A stretch of 64,000 nucleotides of DNA, taken from contig NZ_BMWD01000008.1 in the NCBI RefSeq assembly GCF_014651055.1, forward strand, positions 248,001-312,000, written 5' to 3'. The DNA is from Streptomyces fructofermentans (lineage in GTDB: Bacteria; Actinomycetota; Actinomycetes; Streptomycetales; Streptomycetaceae). Below are positions 54,011 through 62,477 of this stretch, piece after piece. Under the pieces are notes generated by a model that saw only the letters and a program-made list of their open reading frames with translations, did no database searches and was not told where the DNA came from. Position 1 is the stretch's first letter; the number at the start of each line of letters is the position of its first letter. The position numbers were made by a program, and so were the translations under genes.

Positions 54011-55135
54011 GGGATACGTCCTCATGGTCGGCCGGCGGCACGCGGGATCGCATATGCCGCCGGAATGGCCTCGGTTGACGATTCGTATCCCTATCGGGCG
54101 TAAGGGGCGGCGGGAAAACCGCCAGGGTCCGGTTGGCCGAGATCCGGACAATTGACAACATGTCATGCAGGATTGAACAAAGGTGATCTTGCTGTGCGGG
54201 GCGGCCGTCGGGGGCTCGCGGGTGGAACATCGCCGCCCTGCGGGGGGATTGGCGGTGATCTTCCGGGTTCCACGACTTCCCGTGGTGTCGCTCACGTCCG
54301 GAAAGTGACGTGAATGCATACCTGTGTCCCGGCCTGTGACGAGGTTCGCCGTCGAGTCGGCGTCGGCTTCCCCGGCTCCGGCCGGGTGCCGTCGCGGGGA
54401 GGTCCTGCCCTTCGGGGGGCGGGTTCCTCGCCGGGGTGGCGCACGGGCGGTCGGGGCGACTCTCAGTCGCCAGACATCGGATGTCTGTGTGCGGCGTCCT
54501 CGGAAGCCGGCTTCCGTTGTTCGGTCGTTGTCGATTGAACAGTCCGCCCATGATCGGGCAACTGGGCACAAAGTGCTGTGAGTTGTGCACTCCGTGGAGG
54601 TCATTGGGTACAAATGCGGCAGCCTGCGGTTTCGAATGATCGTGCGTCGGCGCAATCAATGTGACCAAAGGGAGTCACAGTGGCCCTACGTCGAGATACG
54701 CTCCCTGCACCCCACGTAACGAGGCCGTGCCCGTGGGGGCCGGTCATCGCCGGCCTGCTCGTGTGCGGGTTCAACGGAGTCCAACGCAGGAGTCAAACCG
54801 TTTGGTCGGAACGTCCCCTCCCTCACCGTGACCCGGTGAGACCAGCCGAACCCGGAGCTCCGTGCGTGGGGCACCGGCCATACCTCGGCGTCGTCACCGG
54901 CGCGTACGTGCAGTGCGAGTCCCACCGGTGCGACGCCCCGAACTCCCTTGCACGGCGGCCCCGGTACACCTCGGCACCAGCAGGGATGCACCACGGACTC
55001 CGTCCAGGAGCCGTGCGCCGCGGACGTCCTCCGCATGCCCCGCCGGTCAGGCGCGGCATGGACGACGGTCGCGGGCCGCCCGGCGCACGGAGCGAACCGG
55101 GTGCCGCCGACTGTCTGTCACCCCAGTGAGGAACG
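54011..55135. other. 1.1-kb non-coding region with clustered palindromes
   Basis: Lower in GC than its surroundings and without a convincing gene. It serves as promoter region for melC1 (leftward) and the sugar-binding gene (rightward). It contains adjoining hairpins at 54455-54461/54465-54471 and 54472-54478/54480-54486, a 16-bp palindrome at 54501-54516, and GTGAC/GTCAC flanking a ribosome-site-like GGGAG at 54660-54677. A frame from GTG 54680 to 55129 has that ribosome site but non-coding codon use. Confidence 0.6.
54471..54487. promoter_or_regulatory. 17-bp perfect palindrome CAGACATCGGATGTCTG
   Basis: Odd-length dyad typical of GntR- or LacI-type operators, directly abutting another hairpin. 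It lies about 650 bases upstream of the sugar-binding lipoprotein gene and 460 bases upstream of melC1, so its target is not clear. Confidence 0.5.
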
Positions 55136-56233
55136 ATGAGCATGCGCGCCCGCACCACCGTAGCTGCGGCCCTTTCCACCGTCCTGTCCCTCTCGCTCGC
55201 AGGATGCGGTGAGAGTTCCGACACCGGCAGCGGCGGCGGTGCCGCGTCCGTCGGGATCGTGATGCCCACCAAGGTGTCCCAGAGGTGGATCAACGACGGC
55301 CAGAACATGGTCGACGAGCTCAAGGGGTTCGGTTACAAGACCACCCTCAAGTACGCGGACAACGACCCGAAGACCCAGGTCGCCCAGGTGGAGGCGATGA
55401 TCGCCGACGGAGTGGACGCACTGGTGATCGCGTCCGTCGACGGCCGTGCGTTCAAGGGCGTCCTCGGCAAGGCGAAGGCCGCCCACATACCCGTCATCTC
55501 CTACGACCGGCTCATACTCGGGTCGGACGCCGTCGACTACTACGCGACCTTCGACAACGTGAAGGTCGGGCATCAGCAGGCCGACTTCCTCGTGGAGAGG
55601 CTCGGGCTCGTCAACGGCACCGGCAAGGGCCCGTTCACCGTCGAACTCTTCGCGGGATCCGCCGACGACAACAACACGCGCTTCTTCTACGACGCCTCGA
55701 TGGAGGTCCTGAAGCCGTACATCGAGAACGGTGACCTGATCGTCAGATCCGGCGACACCGAACTGGAGGAGGTCACGACCCTCCGCTGGGACGGTGTCGC
55801 GGCCGAGAAGAGAATGAACAAGGTCCTCGACTCGGACTACACGGACCAGACCCTCGACGCGGTCCTCTCGCCCTACGACGGCATGTCGATCGGCATCATC
55901 AAGGCGCTGAAGAAGCACGGCTACGGTGTCCCGGGCAAGCCCCTGCCCATCGTCACCGGCCAGGACGCCGAAGTGCCGTCGATCAAGTCGATCATCGGCG
56001 GCGAGCAGTCCCAGACCGTCTACAAGGACACCCGTGAACTGGCCCTCGTGACCTCGTACATGGTGAACTCGGTGGTGCACGGCAAGAAGCCGGCCATCAA
56101 CGACACCAGCACGTACGACAACGGGGAGAAGGTCGTGCCGGCGTACCTGCTGGAGCCGGTGAGCGTCGACAAGGGCAACTACGAGTCGGTGCTGCTGGAC
56201 TCGGGCTACCTGAAGAAGAGCGACCTGAAGTGA
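55136..56233 (+). CDS. ChvE-like sugar ABC transporter substrate-binding lipoprotein (orphan)
   Basis: 365 residues, GAGGAAC upstream of the ATG. Lipobox LSLAGC gives lipidated Cys24. Type I binding-protein fold of the multiple-sugar ChvE/XylF group: VGIVMPTKVSQRWINDGQNM, VDALVIASVDGRAFKGVLG, IPVISYDRLI, AGSADDNNTRFFYDASMEVL, TGQDAEVPSIKSIIGGEQSQ. It would capture a monosaccharide such as xylose, arabinose or galactose. The ATPase and permease genes that normally follow (mmsA/mmsB-like) are missing; a terminator and an opposite gene come next. Confidence 0.93.
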   Translation: MSMRARTTVAAALSTVLSLSLAGCGESSDTGSGGGAASVGIVMPTKVSQRWINDGQNMVDELKGFGYKTTLKYADNDPKTQVAQVEAMIADGVDALVIASVDGRAFKGVLGKAKAAHIPVISYDRLILGSDAVDYYATFDNVKVGHQQADFLVERLGLVNGTGKGPFTVELFAGSADDNNTRFFYDASMEVLKPYIENGDLIVRSGDTELEEVTTLRWDGVAAEKRMNKVLDSDYTDQTLDAVLSPYDGMSIGIIKALKKHGYGVPGKPLPIVTGQDAEVPSIKSIIGGEQSQTVYKDTRELALVTSYMVNSVVHGKKPAINDTSTYDNGEKVVPAYLLEPVSVDKGNYESVLLDSGYLKKSDLK

Positions 56234-56240
56234 CCTCGTG

Positions 56241-56279
56241 CGTGCGGGGGCGGGGAGACATGCTTCCCGCCCCCGCACG
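56241..56279. terminator. Strong bidirectional terminator
   Basis: A perfect 14-bp GC stem (56241-56254 with 56266-56279), extendable by three pairs, in the 65-base gap between convergent genes. Confidence 0.8.
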
Positions 56280-56298
56280 TTCGTGCGCCGGGGTGCCG

Positions 56299-57688
<1,390 letters not shown>

Positions 57689-57718
57689 TTGACCCTCGCG
57701 TATTACCGGGGGTAACTT
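57689..57718 (+). promoter_or_regulatory. Promoter with overlapping inverted repeat before DUF6230
   Basis: TTGACC (57689-57694) and TAACTT (57713-57718) are 18 bases apart. TTACC-GGG-GGTAA (57703-57715) spans the spacer and the -10, so a bound repressor would block the promoter. Confidence 0.5.
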
Positions 57719-57859
57719 CCGTCGCGGCTGCTGCCGCGCAACGAGAAAGCCCTTGCGTCCGCCGAGAGGTGCGGGGGCCGCGAAGCCCCACCCGCTGTCC
57801 GCGCCAGGACACCGTGCCAGGAATCCCCGTCCGCACTGACCATGCCCCTGGGAGCAGAA

Positions 57860-58561
57860 ATGGCCTCGTCCTCGGACGCCACTCCGTCCGCCGGTTCCAC
57901 CCCCGAACCCTCCGGGACGCCAGAAAGCGTTTCCGGGCCGGACGGTCCCGACAGACCCGAAGGGCCCGCCCGCCGGGGGCGGGTCCGCGCGCGCCGTGCC
58001 GCGGTGATGGCGGTGCCCGCCACCCTGGTCGCCGCGGGGCTCATGATCCTCACCGCGCAGGGGGCCCTGGGGGTGCAGTTCGCCATCTCCGGGATGCCGT
58101 TCACCGTCACGGCGACCAACCTCGACGGCCAGGGCTTCGAGCAGTTCGGCGCCCTCGACCGGATGGCCGAAGGCAGCCCGAACGAGGGCGACACGGGAGG
58201 CCAGGTCCTCGTGGTCGTCTCCGCCATCAGGAACGCCACCCTCACGAAGCTCTGCCAGAGCGTCGACCTCGGCGGCACCAACCTGCTCATCACCGCGGGT
58301 CAGGGCGAGCAGAAGGTGACGGCGACCAATCTCACCACCGACTCCACCGAGCTGTCCGGCGACGCCGCCTTCGACAACATCGAGATCGGCAACGACGCCA
58401 GCACGCTCGACAAGGCCGGGGTCCAGGGTCCGAAGGGCGTCTTCAGCCAGCAGGCGGACACCGTGCGGATCGCGCATCTGCGGCAGACCAACTACGCCAC
58501 CACGGCGGCGGTGTTCAAACTGCCCGGCCTGAAACTCCGCTTCAGCGACCAGGGTTGCTGA
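57860..58561 (+). CDS. DUF6230 family protein
   Basis: 233 residues from the second ATG (57860), which has GGGAGC 7 bases upstream; ATG 57842 has none. A Ser/Pro-rich cytoplasmic N-terminus, a basic stretch, one membrane segment (AVPATLVAAGLMILTAQGAL), and an extracytoplasmic domain with VQFAISGMPFTVTATNLDGQ, IRNATLTKLCQSVDLGGTNL, then TDSTELSGDAAFDNIEIGND and RQTNYATTAAVFKLPGLKLR. It belongs to the streptomycete DUF6230 family, usually paired with DUF6114 as here. Function unknown; it looks like a cell-surface lipid- or wall-associated protein. Confidence 0.85.
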   Translation: MASSSDATPSAGSTPEPSGTPESVSGPDGPDRPEGPARRGRVRARRAAVMAVPATLVAAGLMILTAQGALGVQFAISGMPFTVTATNLDGQGFEQFGALDRMAEGSPNEGDTGGQVLVVVSAIRNATLTKLCQSVDLGGTNLLITAGQGEQKVTATNLTTDSTELSGDAAFDNIEIGNDASTLDKAGVQGPKGVFSQQADTVRIAHLRQTNYATTAAVFKLPGLKLRFSDQGC

Positions 58562-58956
58562 TGTCCGCCTTCCGGAACTGGCGGGCGGCCCGCCCCTTCT
58601 GGGGCGGGCTCCTGCTCGCCCTCGGAGGGGCGGAGATCCTCTTCACGGAGCAGGCGTCGCTGAAGGTCGTCATGCACATCGGGATGCAGGGGCTGGCCGG
58701 CTACCTGCTGCCCGCGGTGATGCTGATCTGCGGACTGCTCGTCCTCTTCAATCCCGCACAGCGCCTCTTCTACTCCGTCTGCGGCGTCCTGGCCTCCCTC
58801 GGCACCTGGCTCACCTCGAACCTCGGGGGCTTCCTGGTCGGACTCCTGCTCGGCGTCGTCGGCAGCTGCCTCGCGTTCGGCTGGCTGCCGGACCAGGAGC
58901 CGCGGCGCGGGCTGCTCGGCCGCCGCCGGGCCCGCGCCCCCGTCCGGACTCCGTGA
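58561..58956 (+). CDS. DUF6114 family membrane protein
   Basis: 131 residues. The ATG shares its A with the DUF6230 stop (TGATG), so the two are translationally coupled. Four membrane segments: FWGGLLLALGGAEILF, GLAGYLLPAVMLICGLLVLF, LFYSVCGVLASLGTW and FLVGLLLGVVGSCLAF, then a basic tail. The DUF6230-DUF6114 pair probably forms one membrane complex. Confidence 0.87.
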   Translation: MSAFRNWRAARPFWGGLLLALGGAEILFTEQASLKVVMHIGMQGLAGYLLPAVMLICGLLVLFNPAQRLFYSVCGVLASLGTWLTSNLGGFLVGLLLGVVGSCLAFGWLPDQEPRRGLLGRRRARAPVRTP

Positions 58957-59070
58957 CGCGTCCACGGTTCGGCCCGGTGGCCCCGCCCCTGACCGTGCGC
59001 CCGGGCGGCCCGCCGGACCCGTCGCCGCGTACGGGCCGGCGTCGGCGCCCGGCCCGGAGCCGCCGTCGTC

Positions 59071-59697
59071 TCACTGCACCCCGTGCGGGCGGAACTGGAT
59101 GCTGATCCGGGGGCCGGTCGCGCGTGTGCTCTTGGGGATCGCGTGTTCCCAGGTGCGCTGGCAGGAGCCGCCCATCACGATCAGGTCGCCGTGGCCCAGC
59201 GCCCGCCGCACGGAGGGTCCGCCGCGCAGGGGCCGCAGGAGCAGGTCGCGCGGAGCGCCCACGGACAGGATCGCCACCATCGTGTCCTCGCGCGCGCCGC
59301 GGCCGATCCGGTCGCCGTGCCAGGCGACGCTGTCCCGGCCGTCCCGGTAGTAGCAGAGTCCGGCCGTCGTGAAGGGCTCTCCCAGCTCGTCGGCGTAGTG
59401 CGAGGAGAGCGCGGCGCGCGCCTCGTCCAGGACGGGGTGCGGCAGGCTGTCGCCGGCTCCGTAGAAGGCGAGCAGTCGCGGTACGTCCACCGTGCGCTCG
59501 TACATCCGGCGCCGCTCGGCCCGCCAGGGCACGTCGTCGACGAGGTCCGCGAACAGCGCGTCGGCCCCGTGCAGCCAGCCCGGCAGCAGGTCGATCCACG
59601 CGCCGTCGCCCAGCACGGTCCTGCGCAGCCCGGCGGGCGGCCCGAGGCGGACGGCGTCGCTCTGGTCGAACAGTGAACCCTGGAGATGCGTGGACAT
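59071..59697 (-). CDS. alkB: AlkB-type alpha-ketoglutarate-dependent dioxygenase
   Basis: 208 residues. Iron ligands His127, Asp129 (SVAWHGDRIG) and His185 (RTWEHAIPKS); 2-oxoglutarate-binding Arg in RISIQFRP (Arg197/Arg203). LCYYRDGRDSVAWHGD and MGGSCQRTWEH are typical of the actinobacterial AlkB branch. It repairs alkylated bases such as 1-methyladenine and 3-methylcytosine by oxidative demethylation. A strong inverted repeat lies 20 bases upstream of the start. Confidence 0.95.
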   Translation of the reverse strand: MSTHLQGSLFDQSDAVRLGPPAGLRRTVLGDGAWIDLLPGWLHGADALFADLVDDVPWRAERRRMYERTVDVPRLLAFYGAGDSLPHPVLDEARAALSSHYADELGEPFTTAGLCYYRDGRDSVAWHGDRIGRGAREDTMVAILSVGAPRDLLLRPLRGGPSVRRALGHGDLIVMGGSCQRTWEHAIPKSTRATGPRISIQFRPHGVQ

Positions 59698-59717
59698 GGT
59701 TCCAGGCTACCCCTTGA

Positions 59718-59740
59718 ATCGAATACGTGTACTATTCGAT
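59718..59740. promoter_or_regulatory. Inverted repeat upstream of alkB
   Basis: ATCGAATA (59718-59725), 7-base spacer, TATTCGAT (59733-59740): a perfect 8-bp dyad in the alkB promoter region. The spacing does not fit the actinobacterial LexA box, so another regulator is implied. Confidence 0.55.
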
Positions 59741-59848
59741 GCCGGAGGGCCTGATGGGCGGGTCGCCGGAGGGCCTGTCGGCAGGGCCGTCGTCGGGCCG
59801 ACGCGGCGTGACCGGTTGAACCCGCAGTGAAGTAGTCTGTCGGGATTT

Positions 59849-59873
59849 GTTTCGGTATGCCCGATACGGGCAC
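59849..59873 (+). promoter_or_regulatory. SigB/SigF-type promoter before the sigma-factor gene
   Basis: GTTT (59849-59852), 15-base spacer, GGGCAC (59868-59873). This is one base away from the GTTT-N14-16-GGGTAC pattern used by the SigB family in Streptomyces and would allow autoregulation. Confidence 0.55.
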
Positions 59874-60007
59874 ACGATGGACAGTGCTTCGGACAGGAGG
59901 CACGTCCGTAGGGGCTGCCCCGAGGTCGCGGATGTGTCCCCGACCCTGGGTGTGAGCTCCCACGCTGACTGCCCCGTCAGTACCCCTTGAGGGAGATGCG
60001 ACGCACC

Positions 60008-60802
60008 ATGCGTGTCACCGCCGGTACGAAGCAGCATCCGCACGACGACGCCCCCGACACGGCCGCGGTATTCGAGCGGCTGGCCGCGCTTCCCGGTGAA
60101 CCCGAGCGCCGGGCCCTGCGGGACGAACTGGTCGAAGCCTGGCTCCCGATGGCCCGGCGCATCGCACTGCGGTACCGGGGGCGCGGGGAGTCCGTCGAGG
60201 ACCTCACCCAAGTCGCGGCCCTCGGACTGGTGAAGGCCGTCGACCGGTACGAACCCGGGCGCGGCAGCGCCTTCGAGAGCTACGCCATCCCGACCATCAC
60301 CGGTGAGATCAAACGCCACTTCCGCGACCGCATGTGGGTCGTGCACGTCCCGCGCCGGGTGCAGGACCTGCGTAACCGGGTCCGTGCCGCGGAGAAGGAG
60401 CTGGCCCAGACCCTGCCGGGCCGCCGGCCCACGGTCGCCGAGGTCGCCGCCCAGGCGCACATGAGCGAGGAGGGCGTACGGGCCGGACGCGAGGCGCTCG
60501 ACAGCTTCGCCGCCCTCTCCCTGGACGCCGAACTGCCGGGCTGCGGCGACGGGTTCGCCCTCGGGGACTCCCTCGGGGAGTCCGACCCGGGGTTCGACAG
60601 GGTCATCGACCGCGAAGCCGTCAGGCCCTGGCTCGCGGCACTGCCCGAACGGGAGCGGACGATCCTCTACTTGCGGTTCTTCCGCGGGATGACGCAGAGC
60701 CGCATCGCCGCCCAGCTCGGCATCTCGCAGATGCACGTCTCCCGGCTGCTCAGCGGGTGCTGCGCCAAGGTGCGCGAGGGGGCGCTCTCCGAGTCGGCCT
60801 GA
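60008..60802 (+). CDS. SigB/SigF/SigG-family RNA polymerase sigma factor
   Basis: 264 residues from the ATG at 60008 (GAGGGAG upstream; TTG 59987 and ATG 59996 are less likely). Region 2 LPMARRIALRYRGRGESVED, LTQVAALGLVKAVDRYEPGR, SAFESYAIPTITGEIKRHFR, then DRMWVVHVPRRVQDLRNRV; region 3 LPGRRPTVAEVAAQAHMSEE; region 4 HTH MTQSRIAAQLGISQMHVSRL. This is the SigB/SigF group used in stress response and sporulation. No anti-sigma factor gene is adjacent. A CsbD-like gene and a universal stress gene follow, both typical of its regulon. Confidence 0.93.
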   Translation: MRVTAGTKQHPHDDAPDTAAVFERLAALPGEPERRALRDELVEAWLPMARRIALRYRGRGESVEDLTQVAALGLVKAVDRYEPGRGSAFESYAIPTITGEIKRHFRDRMWVVHVPRRVQDLRNRVRAAEKELAQTLPGRRPTVAEVAAQAHMSEEGVRAGREALDSFAALSLDAELPGCGDGFALGDSLGESDPGFDRVIDREAVRPWLAALPERERTILYLRFFRGMTQSRIAAQLGISQMHVSRLLSGCCAKVREGALSESA

Positions 60803-60926
60803 GCGCGGTGCGCGGGAGGGTGCGATGAATCACGCACAGTGACGAATCACTCACGGATTGCGCACACGCGATGCCGGGCGCAGTGTGGATGTGCAGTCCA
60901 ACCCCCACAGCGAAGGACCACGAATC

Positions 60927-61100
60927 ATGGGCAAGGCAAAGGGCAAGGCGAAGCAGATGAAGGGCAAGATGAAGGAGGGCGCCGGCAGGGTCATGGGCGA
61001 CAGGTCCATGGAGGGCGAGGGCCGGGGCGAGCAGCTGGCGGGCAAGGCCGAAGAGGTCGCGTCGAGGGCTTCCGAGCACGTGAGGAAGTCCGGCCGCTGA
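60927..61100 (+). CDS. CsbD-like stress protein, 57 aa
   Basis: The protein starts MGKAKGKAKQMKGKMKEGAG and has RVMGDRSMEGEGRGEQLAGK, the CsbD pattern (K-G-x-x-K-x-x-x-G-x-x-x-G-D-x-S-x-E-x-E-G). It is small, highly charged and probably helical or disordered. CsbD genes are SigB-dependent in Bacillus and are induced by stress in Streptomyces. AAGGACC precedes the ATG at 60927; the open frame from 60858 is not needed. A terminator follows. Confidence 0.85.
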   Translation: MGKAKGKAKQMKGKMKEGAGRVMGDRSMEGEGRGEQLAGKAEEVASRASEHVRKSGR

Positions 61101-61122
61101 CGCGGACTCCTCCGTGTGGCAC

Positions 61123-61173
61123 ACGCCCCCGCATGCCGTACCGGGCTTCCGCCCGTACGACCTGCGGGGGCGT
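61123..61173 (+). terminator. Compound terminator hairpin after the CsbD-like gene
   Basis: Outer perfect 11-bp arms (61123-61133 with 61163-61173) enclosing an inner CGTAC...GTACG hairpin with one bulge. Confidence 0.7.
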
Positions 61174-61628
61174 TCCCCTTCCCGAGGCGGTGACCACCCC
61201 GTGTGACCCGCCTCCACGGGCGCGGCCCGTCCTCCCTCCTCGGCCCTCCAGCCCCTCCGGCCCCTCCGGCCCCTTCGGCCTTCGGACCTCCGGCCTGCTC
61301 GGTCCGGTCGGCCTCCTCCGTCGCCTCTCGCCGCGTCCGCGCGGGGTCGTCGCCGGGCGCGACGCGACGGACGGCGGCGCGCAAGGCGCGTGCGAACCGT
61401 GGCGTCCCGGTCCATCCCGGCCTGGCCCGGCCTCGCACGGTGTCCTCTCCCCGCCGGCCGAACCGGACCTTCCCGCCGCGCAGTTGCGCGCGATCCGGGT
61501 CCAGGCTCCGCGGCAGGTCTCCCGTCGTGCCTGCTCCGGAGCGGGCGCGGGGTGCCCCGCCGCCCCGGCCGGCCAAGGCCCGAAGGTAGCGTGGGTCCTC
61601 CGACCGACACAGCCATGGAGGCCGCAGC
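61174..61628. other. Gene-free stretch before the universal stress gene
   Basis: A pyrimidine-rich segment with CCCCTCCGG-type repeats (about 61240-61290), no credible gene. It contains the promoter of the next gene, which I could not pinpoint. Confidence 0.45.
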
Positions 61629-62477
61629 ATGACCCGCCCGATCACCGTGGGAGTAGACGGATCCGCCGAGTCCCTGGCCGCCGTGCACTGGGCGGCGAGG
61701 GAGGCCGTCCGCCGCGCGCTGCCCCTGCGCGTGGTGCACGTACAGGAGAGGTCCGACGGTCGGGACGGGGCGGCCGAGCTGCGGGAAGCGCTGGCCCGGA
61801 CCGCTGACGGAGTCATCGAACGGCACCCGGACCTGCCGGTGACCACCGAACTCCTCGACGGCGACCCGGTGGACGCGCTGGTCGGTGCCGCCGGTGAGTC
61901 CGAGACGCTGGTGCTCGGCTCGCGCGGGCACGGGGCGATCGTCGGCTTCCTGCTGGGGTCCGTCGGCCAGCAGGTGATCGCGACGTCCGCGCGCCCGGTC
62001 GTGCTGGTCCGCGCCGAGGACCGCGCCGAGTCCGAGGCGGGCGGCCGGGAGATCGTCGTCGGACAGCAGGGCGGCCCCGACGACAGCGCGGCCGCCCTGG
62101 AGTTCGCGTTCGCCACGGCCGCCGCGCGCGGCGCCGCGGTGCGCGTCGTGCGGGCCTGGAGCCTGCCTTCCCTCTACACCTTCAGCCCGGCCTCCATGAA
62201 GCTCCTCGACGAGGCCGGTGGGCTGGAGCCGTACGAGAAGAAGGCGCTGGCGGAAGCCCTGGAGCCGTGGCTCGCCCGCTTCCCCGACGTGCCCGTGACG
62301 CAGCACGTCGAGATGGGCAGCGCGGGCGAGGTGCTGCTCTCGGTCGCCGCACGGGCCCAGTTGATGGTCGTCGGCCGGCGGGCGCACCGCACCGCCGTGG
62401 GTTCACGGATCGGTTCGGTCGCCCATGGCGTCGTGCATCACGCGCCGTCGCCGGTGGCGGTCGTTCCACCGGTCTGA
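61629..62477 (+). CDS. Universal stress protein, tandem Usp domains
   Basis: 282 residues, two UspA domains. Domain 1 (about 4-127) has VGVDGSAESLAAVHWAAREA and the ATP motif GSRGHGAIVGFLLGSVGQQV. Domain 2 (about 140-282) has IVVGQQGGPDDSAAALEFAF and GRRAHRTAVGSRIGSVAHGV, in which the usual G-x-G reads RRAHR, so nucleotide binding there may be weak. GGAGGC precedes the ATG. Tandem Usp proteins respond to energy or redox stress. Its last 40 bases overlap the convergent DUF4032 gene. Confidence 0.92.
   Translation: MTRPITVGVDGSAESLAAVHWAAREAVRRALPLRVVHVQERSDGRDGAAELREALARTADGVIERHPDLPVTTELLDGDPVDALVGAAGESETLVLGSRGHGAIVGFLLGSVGQQVIATSARPVVLVRAEDRAESEAGGREIVVGQQGGPDDSAAALEFAFATAAARGAAVRVVRAWSLPSLYTFSPASMKLLDEAGGLEPYEKKALAEALEPWLARFPDVPVTQHVEMGSAGEVLLSVAARAQLMVVGRRAHRTAVGSRIGSVAHGVVHHAPSPVAVVPPV

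Noticed and set aside
54680..55129. A 149-codon frame with a good ribosome site (GGGAG, GTG)
   Set aside because: Third positions lack the strong G/C bias of real genes here, the product has no pattern, and it sits in a hairpin-rich region. It could still be a short translated leader.
59718..59740. LexA (SOS) box before alkB
   Set aside because: The actinobacterial box is CGAAC-N4-GTTCG; here arms are CGAATA and TATTCG with a 7-base gap.
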